Source of the DNA: Bacillota bacterium
GTDB taxonomy: Bacteria > Bacillota > Clostridia > Christensenellales > SZUA-584
Reading direction: 5' to 3'
DNA length: 64,000 nucleotides
Assembly: GCA_023406895.1 (NCBI GenBank)
Contig: JAEXTV010000019.1
Span: 92,723-156,722, forward strand
Under the pieces are notes generated by a model, which made no database searches, was not told where the DNA came from, and saw only the letters and a list, made by a program, of their open reading frames with translations. The translations under genes and the position numbers were made by a program. Shown here in pieces: positions 25,940 to 34,508 of this stretch (positions are counted from its first letter, which is position 1; each line of letters opens with the position of its first letter).

Positions 25940-26998
25940 ATGATTAACGCATTCGGAATGCAATTGACCAAGGAGCAGCTCTGTGAAAGGATAAGCGCAA
26001 TGCGGCAGCTGGCTGGTGCGCGTCCGTTTAAGTTTACAGAAGGGAAAGCGGCCGGTGTCAGGGCAGTGGAAGTGAAAACCGGCAGCGGCCTTGTGTTTAC
26101 AATTCATATTGACAGAGGAATGGATATCGGAGAGGCAAGCTATTGCGGTGTTCCTGTATCCTGGCAGAGCAAAGTGGGGGTCATTGCTCCCACGTATTTC
26201 GAAAATCAAGGGCATCAGTGGCTGCGCAACTTCTACGGGGGTTTACTGACCACATGTGGTTTGATACAGGTAGGCGAACCATGTGAGGATCAGGGTGTAT
26301 ATCACGGGCTTCATGGCCGGATATCTCACACACCCGCGGAAAAGTATTGGATTGACGAGTACTGGGAAGACGATGACTATGTCATAAAAGTGACGGGAAA
26401 AATGCGCGAAGCAATCATTTATGATGAAAACCTCGTGCTCACCCGTGAGATTAAATGCATATTTGGTCAGAAGAAGATATTCATTAAAGATATTGTGGAG
26501 AATGAAGGATATCAGGAATCTCCCTTTATGATCATGTACCATGTCAATCAGCCTTTCCCGATCGTAAGCGAACACTCAAGGTTTTATTCCTCGGCAAAAA
26601 AGGTTGTAGCGCTTCGAACATGTGAACAACCGGATACGGGTGATTTTAGAAGTATGTCCGAGCCGATCCCGAACTACCAGTTTGAGACTTTCCTGCATGA
26701 AATGCCAACGGACAAGACTCGTGTTTACCAGGCGGTTATCAATGAACAACTGAAAATGGGTGTTTATTTAGGCTATGATCCTAAAACACTTCCGGTAGGA
26801 AACCAGTGGAAAATGCTAGGACAACAAGACTATGTGGTGGCGATGGAACCGTCTAATACCTATAATGTGGGTATTTTGGAATCAAGACAAAACGGGTGGC
26901 TGCCAATGTTAAAGCCCAAAGAAAAAGTGGAAATGAATCTTGAGATTGGCGTTCTTGAAGGCGATCAGGAGATCAAATCGTTCAAAGAAATACTTTAA
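25940..26998 (+). CDS. DUF4432 / aldose 1-epimerase-like protein
   Basis: The 352-residue protein resembles the DUF4432 branch of the galactose-mutarotase fold: GLVFTIHIDRGMDIGEASYCG near the start, HGLHGRISHTP at about 130 with candidate catalytic His, and MIMYHVNQPFPI. Such proteins accompany sugar catabolic genes and are thought to act on sugar anomers or keto sugars. GAGG lies six bases before ATG 25940. The preceding lipoprotein ends 23 bp upstream, so they are probably cotranscribed. Confidence 0.75.
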   Translation: MINAFGMQLTKEQLCERISAMRQLAGARPFKFTEGKAAGVRAVEVKTGSGLVFTIHIDRGMDIGEASYCGVPVSWQSKVGVIAPTYFENQGHQWLRNFYGGLLTTCGLIQVGEPCEDQGVYHGLHGRISHTPAEKYWIDEYWEDDDYVIKVTGKMREAIIYDENLVLTREIKCIFGQKKIFIKDIVENEGYQESPFMIMYHVNQPFPIVSEHSRFYSSAKKVVALRTCEQPDTGDFRSMSEPIPNYQFETFLHEMPTDKTRVYQAVINEQLKMGVYLGYDPKTLPVGNQWKMLGQQDYVVAMEPSNTYNVGILESRQNGWLPMLKPKEKVEMNLEIGVLEGDQEIKSFKEIL

Positions 26999-27044
26999 GT
27001 ATTTATTACACAATAACACTATTTAACGAGGAGGATTTTCTGCC

Positions 27045-28091
27045 ATGAAAGCGATAGTTATTCACGGACCAAATGATGCCCGCTATGAAGAAGTACCCGT
27101 CAAAAAGCCTGAATCAGGCGAGGTTGTGATTAAAATCAAAGCAATCGGCCTTTGCGGTACAGATTATGAGCTTTTTACCAATGAAATGGTCTATATTCAG
27201 GAAGGTCTCTGCAAGCTTCCTATGATTCCGGGGCATGAATGGTCCGGCGTCATCACAGAGGTCGGGCCCGATGCCGGCGATTTTAAAGTGGGTGACAAGG
27301 TTACCGGAGAATGCACGGTGAGCTGCGGTTATTGCAGTTTCTGCAAAAAGGGCCAGGTCAATATGTGCGTGAATCGCACGGAGACAGGCGTGATGAGCCG
27401 TGACGGAGGCTTTGCCGAGTATATCACATTCCCGATTTCCGCTCTGCATAAGTTTGATAATATATCTTTTGAAGAAGCGGCCATGATCGAGCCGACGGGT
27501 ATTGCGCTTTATGCGGTGCAGCGCTCCCATATCAAACCTAATGAGAATGTATTGGTCATCGGGCCTGGACCTATTGGACTTCAGGCGGCACAGATCGTCA
27601 AAAAACTGTTTAATCCCAAAAAGGTGATGCTGTCCGGAACGAGAAAAGAGAGGCTCGACAAAGCAAGAGCCTATGATTTGGACGGTTATATCAACATACG
27701 CGATGAGGACCTGACAGAACGGGTACGTGATATCACCAACGGCGAAATGATCGATACGGTGATCGAGACATCGGGCAGTCTGTCGGTTTTTGATGATATC
27801 AAGAAGGTCATTAATCCATGCGGTAAAGTGGGCATGGTGGGTTTCTTCGGTGCTAAAAAACCGCATTGTGACTGGGATTCGTTTATCACCAGAGATATTT
27901 CTCTGTATGGTTCTCTCGGAAGCCCGAATATATGGGGCGATGTGATCAGCATGTTGGAGAACGGTAAGCTGGATGTTAAAAATCTGATAACCCATGTGAG
28001 AGACATGAAGAGTTACGAAGATTTTAAAGATGCTCTGGATATGATGGTGGAAAGGCGCGACAACGCCTGCAAGATCATACTGAAACCGTAA
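27045..28091 (+). CDS. Zinc-dependent medium-chain dehydrogenase (polyol/threonine type)
   Basis: The 348-residue protein has catalytic-zinc ligands in GLCGTD and GHEW, the structural-zinc cysteine cluster CGYCSFCKKGQVNMC and the NAD motif GPGPIGLQAAQ. It belongs to the sorbitol/L-threonine dehydrogenase group that oxidises a secondary hydroxyl of a polyol or sugar acid. CGAGGAGG precedes the ATG. It lies 46 bp after the DUF4432 gene and 11 bp before the cyclase-family gene. Confidence 0.88.
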   Translation: MKAIVIHGPNDARYEEVPVKKPESGEVVIKIKAIGLCGTDYELFTNEMVYIQEGLCKLPMIPGHEWSGVITEVGPDAGDFKVGDKVTGECTVSCGYCSFCKKGQVNMCVNRTETGVMSRDGGFAEYITFPISALHKFDNISFEEAAMIEPTGIALYAVQRSHIKPNENVLVIGPGPIGLQAAQIVKKLFNPKKVMLSGTRKERLDKARAYDLDGYINIRDEDLTERVRDITNGEMIDTVIETSGSLSVFDDIKKVINPCGKVGMVGFFGAKKPHCDWDSFITRDISLYGSLGSPNIWGDVISMLENGKLDVKNLITHVRDMKSYEDFKDALDMMVERRDNACKIILKP

Positions 28092-28102
28092 AGGAGTCAT
28101 AT

Positions 28103-28738
28103 ATGAAAAAGGCTATTGATTTATCGCATCCCATCACGCATCAGATGCCTGTGTTTCCTGCCGACCCTGCGGTGGGGGTATTAACGCACCATCACTATCA
28201 GAATGGGTATTTTGTAAGTCAGGTCATATTCGGGACGCACACAGGGACGCATATTGATGTTCCGATACACAAGATTAAGGGCGGAAAGTCAGTGGACCAA
28301 GTCGGGGTCGACAGGTTTATGGGTCGGGCCTATGTGATGGATTTTACGTTTCTAAAGCCGTTGGAAGAGATCACGGCAGAACAGCTTGATCGTTTTGCTG
28401 ACAAGTTGGATGGTGTGGATACGGTTATCATAAAAACGGGATGGAGCAAGCATTTCGGCAAGGAAGATTTCTTCACATCATTCCCGGGTATCAGTGAGGA
28501 GGCGGTGGATTGGCTGGCAGCGCATAGCATCCGTCTGATCGGTCTGGAAAGCCCATCGGTAAATGCGCTTAGGCATGAGGAAATCCATACGCTATTACTG
28601 CAAAGAGACATTTATATTGTAGAAAGCCTGACAAACGTTGATCAGATAACAAAGGAGTATGTGGAACTTTACGCTGTCCCGCTAAAACTCAAAGGTCTTG
28701 ACGGTTCTCCGGTCCGGGCATTTGCAATTGAGGAATAG
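28103..28738 (+). CDS. Cyclase-family (kynurenine formamidase-like) metal hydrolase
   Basis: The 211-residue protein carries the family motif GTHTGTHIDVP (about 48-58) and a second His/Glu pair near LRHEEIH, which together bind the metal. The superfamily includes kynurenine formamidase and enzymes that open lactones or amides. No tryptophan-pathway genes are near, so a sugar-lactone or related ester is more likely. AAGGAG precedes the ATG, 11 bp after the dehydrogenase gene. Confidence 0.8.
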   Translation: MKKAIDLSHPITHQMPVFPADPAVGVLTHHHYQNGYFVSQVIFGTHTGTHIDVPIHKIKGGKSVDQVGVDRFMGRAYVMDFTFLKPLEEITAEQLDRFADKLDGVDTVIIKTGWSKHFGKEDFFTSFPGISEEAVDWLAAHSIRLIGLESPSVNALRHEEIHTLLLQRDIYIVESLTNVDQITKEYVELYAVPLKLKGLDGSPVRAFAIEE

Positions 28739-28826
28739 TTCTTTCATTGTTGCATGGTTATGATATAATTTATCTGTATTTGCAGCCATGAATTAGGACA
28801 GCATAAGATTGGTTTACGATGGACTA

Positions 28827-28859
28827 AAGAGGGCTGCCGTGGATACGGCGGCTCTTTTT
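28827..28859 (+). terminator. Terminator after the cyclase-family gene
   Basis: AAGAGGGCTGCCGT and ACGGCGGCTCTTT form a stem with a short loop, followed by T residues. It separates the preceding genes from the lone permease. Confidence 0.75.
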
Positions 28860-28900
28860 CATATGGTCAAGCAAAGGATTGAGTATTCAGGAGGCGTTGA

Positions 28901-29860
28901 ATGATCAAAGGCAAGAATAAGACGCGGAGCATATTTAAAATCGTCGGAAATACGGTAATCATTTTGGCACTGTTTATCGGTGCTTATATGATCAACAATT
29001 ACTTTTTTACATACCCCGTTATTGTCAGCGTGCTGAAGAGCGCCGCGTTGGTGTCGATACTTGCTATGGCGGAGTGCATCGTGTTGGCGACGGGGGGAAT
29101 TGACCTGTCCATAGTCAGTGTCAGTTTGCTATCGTCCAGCACCATATTCTTTTTGGTAGAAACCCAAACTATGGGTTTGATTCCCGCAGTGCTGACCGGC
29201 ATTATGTTAGGAAGCCTGCTGGGCTTGGTTAACGGTATCTTTATTTCTAAATTAGAGATTATGCCCATTATTACGACGATGGGGACGGGCCTGCTGGCAC
29301 GAGGTATATCAGGAGCGATCACAAATAATATCATTATCTTTGATACACGACCTGAGTTTGAATTTTTTAAATCAGTTTCGTTTTTTGTCATCCCTACTTC
29401 GCTGATCTTTGCACTTTTTATCATGGCGGGTTGTTATTTGTTATTCCGCTATACTGTTGTGGGACGGCATGTGTTTGCTGTTGGGGGAAGCGAACGTTCG
29501 GCTCAGCTCAGCGGACTCAATATTCACCGTATTAAGATATATGCCTATACGGGGGCAGGCTTTATGGCTGGACTTGGGAGCTTGATGGTGCTTGCGGACA
29601 GCGCTATTGCGGCCCGGTTTTATGACGGCGGTGCGGATGTTGAGATATTATTGGCGGCCATTATTGGCGGGGTCTCGCTATACAGCGGCGCGAAGATGTT
29701 CTTTCGGGTGTGCATAGGGGCGGGAATTATTGCCGTGCTGACACGCCTTATATATGGGTTATTTGTTTTTAATTCAATACGCGCGATCATTATTGCAGTG
29801 ATTCTGCTCATACTCATCGCCATTGGGAAAAGCATATTTAAACGCGAAAACAAAGACTGA
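28901..29860 (+). CDS. ABC transporter permease (RbsC/BPD_transp_2 type), lone
   Basis: The 319-residue protein has eight to ten membrane helices and the RbsC-family patterns ATGGIDLSIVSVSLL, GLVNGIFISKLEIMPIITTMGTG and AVGGSERSAQLSGLN (the ATPase-contact loop). It probably forms a sugar importer channel. No ATPase or binding-protein gene adjoins it; the nearest binding lipoprotein is at 24906 and the nearest ATPases at 39301 and 42957. AGGAGG precedes the ATG. It sits between two terminators. Confidence 0.88.
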   Translation: MIKGKNKTRSIFKIVGNTVIILALFIGAYMINNYFFTYPVIVSVLKSAALVSILAMAECIVLATGGIDLSIVSVSLLSSSTIFFLVETQTMGLIPAVLTGIMLGSLLGLVNGIFISKLEIMPIITTMGTGLLARGISGAITNNIIIFDTRPEFEFFKSVSFFVIPTSLIFALFIMAGCYLLFRYTVVGRHVFAVGGSERSAQLSGLNIHRIKIYAYTGAGFMAGLGSLMVLADSAIAARFYDGGADVEILLAAIIGGVSLYSGAKMFFRVCIGAGIIAVLTRLIYGLFVFNSIRAIIIAVILLILIAIGKSIFKRENKD

Positions 29861-29924
29861 CTGCATATCTGAATTATGTCCTCTTAATATGAATACAGCC
29901 CCATTGTGAAGCTATTATATGAAC

Positions 29925-29972
29925 ACTACAATGTACCTGTAAGTTAAATAAACAGTTGCATTGTAGTTTTTA
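29925..29972 (+). terminator. Terminator after the lone permease
   Basis: ACTACAATG and CATTGTAGT, with an inner CTGT/ACAG pair, followed by TTTTATTTT. Confidence 0.65.
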
Positions 29973-29997
29973 TTTTGCGGGTTATGGGGATGACAAT

Positions 29998-30894
29998 ATG
30001 AGAAGATCCAAAAACAGTAAAGACTATAAACAAAAACTAAGCGGCATTTTCCCATCCATCACAACCCCTTATATCAATGATAATGTTAACTGCTCTGCAT
30101 TGGCGTCAAATATTAAAAAATACAACGAGCTTGATCTTGGCGGATACATGATATTGGGCGGCAACGGTGAAAACCTTGGGCTTACTGACCAGGAAGCCCA
30201 TCGAATTGTTGAAACGATCATGGAAGCAAGGAAAGCCGAGCGAACAATTGTTGCAGGAGTGGGACGTGAATCGGCCAAAGCCACGGTGGATTTTATAAAA
30301 AGCATTGCGGGTTACGGCATCGATATCGCTAGCGTGATCACACCGTTTTACTTTGGAAAACACATGCATGATCAGAACCTCATCAGGTATTACGAAGAGG
30401 TTGCTGATGCGTCACCCATACCGGTGCTGATCTACAACTCGCCGGATTACGCGGCCGGTGTGGAAATATCACCCGAGGCGATATCCGTGCTAAGCCGGCA
30501 TGAAAATATAGTGGGCATGAAAAACTCGTCCAAAAGGGAGATTTCAAAATACACATCAAGAATTAGTGATGACACGGAGTTTTATTTTCATGCTGGGCGG
30601 ATGGCGACATGTCTCCGGGATTTTCAGCAGGGTGCAGTGGGGGCAACGCTTTCCGTCGCGATTTACTGGCCGGAGAAATGTATTAAGCTTTACAAGCTTT
30701 ACACAGAAGGAAAACACGAAGAAGCTGATTCTTTAAGCGAAGAAATGAGAATGACATCTGCTGTTTCTCAATACGGTGTCGCAGGTGTGAAATACGCAAT
30801 GGGGCTGACGGGATTTATCGGCGGAGAACCAAGACTGCCGCTCCTCCCTCTCACGACAGAACAAAAAGAAGAGATTAACAAAATATTACAATAA
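29998..30894 (+). CDS. DHDPS/HOGA-family class I aldolase, paralogue 1
   Basis: The 298-residue protein is a (beta/alpha)8 Schiff-base aldolase: Tyr 146 in LIYNSP and the Schiff-base Lys 175 in GMKNSS. The substrate-end motif is GGNGEN instead of the GTTGE of true lysine-pathway enzymes; this fits 2-keto-acid aldolases such as those for 4-hydroxy-2-oxoglutarate or 2-keto-3-deoxy-sugar acids. It begins the long catabolic operon. ATG 29998 is chosen with GGGGAT upstream. Confidence 0.82.
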   Translation: MRRSKNSKDYKQKLSGIFPSITTPYINDNVNCSALASNIKKYNELDLGGYMILGGNGENLGLTDQEAHRIVETIMEARKAERTIVAGVGRESAKATVDFIKSIAGYGIDIASVITPFYFGKHMHDQNLIRYYEEVADASPIPVLIYNSPDYAAGVEISPEAISVLSRHENIVGMKNSSKREISKYTSRISDDTEFYFHAGRMATCLRDFQQGAVGATLSVAIYWPEKCIKLYKLYTEGKHEEADSLSEEMRMTSAVSQYGVAGVKYAMGLTGFIGGEPRLPLLPLTTEQKEEINKILQ

Positions 30895-30904
30895 AATCGG
30901 GAGA

Positions 30905-31381
30905 ATGATGACGATGAAAATATCAATCGGCTGTGATGAATTGGGCGTTGATCTAAAAAAGATGATCATTGATGTTTTTTCCTCGAAGGGCCATGAATTC
31001 TTCGATGTTGGCGTTTTAAAAGGAGAGAAGATTAATTATCCAAGTGTCGCCTATAATGCGGTGAAAGAGATGACTGAAGGTGACTGCGAGCGCTGCATAT
31101 TGATATGCGGTACCGGGATCGGCATGGCGCTGACAGCGAATAAAATCAAAGGCGCGTATGCTGCGGTGTGTCATGATGTGTATTCCACAGAGCGGTCAAT
31201 ACTTAGCAACAATGCAAACACCATGTGTATGGGTGCACTCGTAATCGGCCCCAAAACTGCTGAGACGCTGGTGGAACTCTGGCTCGGACTAACGTTTGAT
31301 CCAAGCAGCAGATCGTACGAAAAAGTTCAGGAAATCTACGCTATAGAGTCTAAATTTGGAGAGCAACATGAAGCTTTTTAA
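30905..31381 (+). CDS. RpiB/LacAB-family sugar isomerase
   Basis: The 158-residue protein has the fold's signature ICGTGIGMALTANK (active-site Cys about 69) and CHDVYSTERSILSNNANTMCMGA. Family members interconvert aldose and ketose phosphates, including ribose-5-P, galactose-6-P and erythrulose-4-P. The N-terminal GCDHxG of characterised RpiB reads GCDELG here, replacing the His that contacts the substrate phosphate. ATG at 30905, 30908 and 30914 are all possible starts. Its end overlaps the next gene by 14 bp. Confidence 0.85.
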   Translation: MMTMKISIGCDELGVDLKKMIIDVFSSKGHEFFDVGVLKGEKINYPSVAYNAVKEMTEGDCERCILICGTGIGMALTANKIKGAYAAVCHDVYSTERSILSNNANTMCMGALVIGPKTAETLVELWLGLTFDPSSRSYEKVQEIYAIESKFGEQHEAF

Positions 31382-32210
31382 TCAGGAAGTGTTAGAAAAA
31401 GGCGCGCATAATATCAGAAAGCACATCGTGAATACAATCGTCAACAACGGTGAAGGTCACGGCGGGCCGGCACTGTCATGCGCGGATATACTATCGGTGT
31501 TATATCTCGGGATCATGAATATCGACAAAAACGATCCGGATAACATCAACAACGATAAATTCTTGCTGAGCGCAGGACATAAATGCTTGGGACTTTATGC
31601 CGCGCTGGTTGAGAAGGGGCTTATTAACGTTGAGGTGTTGGATACTTACAACAAGCTGGGGTCTCCTGTTCCCGGCCATCCGGATGCAACGAAGCTCCCC
31701 GGCGTTGAGTTCTCCACCGGATCACTTGGCCATGGGCTGCCGATTGGTTGTGGTTTTGCAGTCGCAGCGAAAATGAAAGATATGAATTACAAGACATATG
31801 TGCTCATGGGTGATGGAGAACAAGGAGAAGGTTCGATTTGGGAAGCGGCGGCTTTTGCTGCTCACAACAAGCTTGATAACTTGGTTGCAATTATCGATGA
31901 GAACGGATTGCAGATTAACGGCACCACGAGAAATGTATGCAGGCCAAGTGATTTTGAAGACAGGTACAGCGCTTTTGGCTGGAGTGTCAGGACAGTTAAC
32001 GGACACGATGTGAAGGAGTTGTACGACGTACTCAATAGTGTGCCGTTTGAAAAAGGCAAACCGTCTATGATTATTGCAAAGACGAGGAAGGGATGCGGCA
32101 TCTCTTTTATGGAGAACAATGTCAAATATCATCACTGGCATCCCGACGACGCGGAAGCTAAGCTAGCACTTTCAGAAATCTCAGCGTCGGAGAAAAGGTG
32201 GTCAAAATGA
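31368..32210 (+). CDS. Transketolase, N-terminal subunit
   Basis: The 280-residue protein corresponds to the thiamine-diphosphate-binding half of transketolase, with GEGHGGPALSCADIL, the GHGLPIG segment and the ThDP motif starting GDGEQGEG at residue 148 and ending in DENGLQING. It would pair with the next gene product to form the active enzyme, moving two-carbon ketol units between sugars. GGAGAG precedes ATG 31368, inside the end of the isomerase gene; this tight overlap implies translational coupling. Confidence 0.93.
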   Translation: MKLFNQEVLEKGAHNIRKHIVNTIVNNGEGHGGPALSCADILSVLYLGIMNIDKNDPDNINNDKFLLSAGHKCLGLYAALVEKGLINVEVLDTYNKLGSPVPGHPDATKLPGVEFSTGSLGHGLPIGCGFAVAAKMKDMNYKTYVLMGDGEQGEGSIWEAAAFAAHNKLDNLVAIIDENGLQINGTTRNVCRPSDFEDRYSAFGWSVRTVNGHDVKELYDVLNSVPFEKGKPSMIIAKTRKGCGISFMENNVKYHHWHPDDAEAKLALSEISASEKRWSK

Positions 32211-33139
32211 GTGTGTTAGATCCGAGAAAAGCCTTTGATATGGCCCTGCTCGAATTGGGCAGAGAAAATAAGGACATTGTAGGTGTTTCGTGCGATTCGT
32301 CGTCCGGCGGCGGTATGAGCAGCTTTTTTGAAGCGTTTCCGCAGCGTACGGTAGAGACTGGTATCAGCGAACAAACCGCAATAGGTATATGTGCGGCGCT
32401 AGCCAAACAGGGAATGATACCCGTCATCGTTGTCATCACACCGTTCCTGACAATGAGGGCCTATGAACAGGTGAGAGATGATATTGGGTACATGAACATG
32501 AACGTGAAGCTCGTGGGAAGCGGCGGAGGGTTGGCGTATTCAACTCTCGGATCAACGCATCAAGCTATCGAAGATGTTGCGTTGATGAGGACGATTCCCA
32601 ACATGACCATACTCTCCCCGTGTGATGCGTATGATGTCGAAGAAGCGCTCCGTCAAGCGGTCTCTATAAAAGGACCGGTGTACATCCGGATGCCAAGACA
32701 GGCACGTCAGGTTATGGCGGCAGAACGTCATGTGCAAATCGGTAAAGCGGAAGTGCTGAAAGACGGAAAAGATATCGCCATATTTGCGACGGGACCGATG
32801 GTAGAGGAAGCCCAGATCGCTTCAGAAATATTGAAGAATGATGGCATTGACGCCGCTGTTATCAGCTTTATGACGATCCAGCCATTGGATGAACAGACGG
32901 TTAAAGAATATGCCAGGAAGGTCAGTACGATTGTGACGGTTGAGGAGCATTCGCTGATTGGCGGATTCGGCAGCGCAGTTGCAGAAATGCTTGCGCCTGT
33001 CAAGGGCTCGCCGCGTGTTATCAGGATAGGCATCAAGGAAGGCTCAAAGAACACGGGACCGTATAAAGAGCTGCTCGATCACTATGGACTCACGGGTGAA
33101 CGAATAGCTGAAAATATAAAAATTGAAAAGGACAATTGA
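32207..33139 (+). CDS. Transketolase, C-terminal subunit
   Basis: The 310-residue protein is the pyrimidine-binding and C-terminal half of transketolase. E55 in TGISEQ is the Glu that activates the ThDP aminopyrimidine; RMPRQAR and VEEHSLIGGFGSAVAE are typical later motifs. ATG 32207 overlaps the TGA of the N-terminal subunit (ATGA), so the two are coupled. Split transketolases of this kind often serve specialised pathways rather than the housekeeping pentose phosphate route. Confidence 0.93.
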   Translation: MSVLDPRKAFDMALLELGRENKDIVGVSCDSSSGGGMSSFFEAFPQRTVETGISEQTAIGICAALAKQGMIPVIVVITPFLTMRAYEQVRDDIGYMNMNVKLVGSGGGLAYSTLGSTHQAIEDVALMRTIPNMTILSPCDAYDVEEALRQAVSIKGPVYIRMPRQARQVMAAERHVQIGKAEVLKDGKDIAIFATGPMVEEAQIASEILKNDGIDAAVISFMTIQPLDEQTVKEYARKVSTIVTVEEHSLIGGFGSAVAEMLAPVKGSPRVIRIGIKEGSKNTGPYKELLDHYGLTGERIAENIKIEKDN

Positions 33140-33141
33140 TT

Positions 33142-34482
33142 ATGACAGTTAATTATTCTACAAACGGCAGCGGCAAAACAGGCGTCAACTTCACGCTGAG
33201 ATCATTGAGCGTCCCTGCGGTAAGAGGGCAGGAAGCTCTGGTTGAACGTGTGTTGAACAAAGTCATCAGCTTTGAAGAGTATAAAGCGCTTAAAGACACG
33301 GTGAAATTTGTGGGGGTCACAAGTCGTTTTGCGGATGTGATCAAAACATTTAATGTTCCCGAAGGAAGAACGCCTGCCGGTTTCCGGGTGGAAAGCTATC
33401 TGGCTGACGAGGGCGTCCTGCTGGTCGACTTGGTTCGGGACATCAGTTATGACTGGGATGGTATCAAGAGAGCTACCAAAACCATATTCTCCGCTGACTC
33501 GGCTAACCCATATGAAGTGGCTCCAATATCGGCATTGTTGGGTAATTTAACCTGCAATCCGGGCATTGTGTACGACCTTTTCATTAATAACCCAAAGGCC
33601 AATGTCGACGGAAAGTTTAAAACACTGGAAGAAGTTATGACTGAGCTCGGAAATATTCTGGGGCCCGGCGTTGATATCAGTGTAGAGCTCAACAACCCGT
33701 TTGAGCAGGATTTTAACAAAATACTCGATGAATGCGAAAAATTCAAGGAGATATTATCCGAGTATAGATTGGTTGTTAAGGTGCCGCATATGGGGCCGGT
33801 TAACGGAAACAATGTGAGCGAGCTGCTTACCGGAGATAAGAAATTCAGCCGCCGTTATGACGAGCCAATGACGGAAGATGCGTTCAGAAGCCATAATCTC
33901 GCACTGCGACTGAGGGAGCACGGCTATCGCATCAACTATACTCTGATGTTTGAGCCATACCAAACCTCACTGGCGCTGCAGGCAAAACCGGCCTTTATCA
34001 ATACGTTTGTACGCCATCGTCTGATGCAATCTGAAAAGATTAAGAACCTGCTCGCTATATTTGATATAACCCGCGATAAGAAGTATCTCGAGGAATTAAG
34101 AGCGCTGATGATCAGCGTCGATATGCTCGCCAAAAATGAGACCGATAAGGACCTGTTCGATGTGAAACATTTTGCAGAGGACCTTCTCAAGTATCGTAAT
34201 ATCGATAACAAGGAAGGCGGAGACGGCCTGGATATGGCGAGACACAATTTAAGAATGCTTAAGCAGAATAATCTTCCGGATACACGATTGATTATATGCA
34301 GCATGGAAGGACCGCAGAATTACCCGGATATTGACAAACTGACAGCAGAACCTGAATTTGCAGATGTCATCGACCGTTTGGTCATTACCGCCGAACCGGG
34401 ATATCTCGCGAGATTCGCATCAACAAGCCAGGTCGTTTCTTATCAGCGGCGGTTTATGAATGCGGTTCAGGGTGCTAAATAA
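33142..34482 (+). CDS. Long, divergent transaldolase-like protein
   Basis: The 446-residue protein has transaldolase-like strand motifs in order: VDISVELN, VVKVPHM with the putative Schiff-base K213, YRINYTLMF (compare VNxTLxFS) and FINTFVRHR (compare ISPFVGR). Known transaldolases are about 215-380 residues; this one has extra N-terminal (about 1-140) and C-terminal (about 310-446) regions without known motifs. ATG 33142 after AAGGA lies two bases beyond the transketolase stop. Its coupling to transketolase suggests a dedicated three-carbon transfer or aldol cleavage. The family assignment is moderately sure. Confidence 0.65.
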   Translation: MTVNYSTNGSGKTGVNFTLRSLSVPAVRGQEALVERVLNKVISFEEYKALKDTVKFVGVTSRFADVIKTFNVPEGRTPAGFRVESYLADEGVLLVDLVRDISYDWDGIKRATKTIFSADSANPYEVAPISALLGNLTCNPGIVYDLFINNPKANVDGKFKTLEEVMTELGNILGPGVDISVELNNPFEQDFNKILDECEKFKEILSEYRLVVKVPHMGPVNGNNVSELLTGDKKFSRRYDEPMTEDAFRSHNLALRLREHGYRINYTLMFEPYQTSLALQAKPAFINTFVRHRLMQSEKIKNLLAIFDITRDKKYLEELRALMISVDMLAKNETDKDLFDVKHFAEDLLKYRNIDNKEGGDGLDMARHNLRMLKQNNLPDTRLIICSMEGPQNYPDIDKLTAEPEFADVIDRLVITAEPGYLARFASTSQVVSYQRRFMNAVQGAK

Positions 34483-34508
34483 AAACCTTTAAGAAAGGAC
34501 GGAAAATT

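Noticed and set aside
27114..28100. 328-codon antisense frame opposite the zinc dehydrogenase
   Set aside because: His/Arg-rich shadow composition; the sense frame has clear zinc and NAD motifs.
30905..33139. Direct assignment of the split transketolase and isomerase as SqwGH/SqwI (sulfoquinovose pathway)
   Set aside because: Gene order and family types partly fit, but no sulfoquinovosidase, sulfolactaldehyde reductase or sulfonate exporter was recognised, and the kinase and aldolases point elsewhere.
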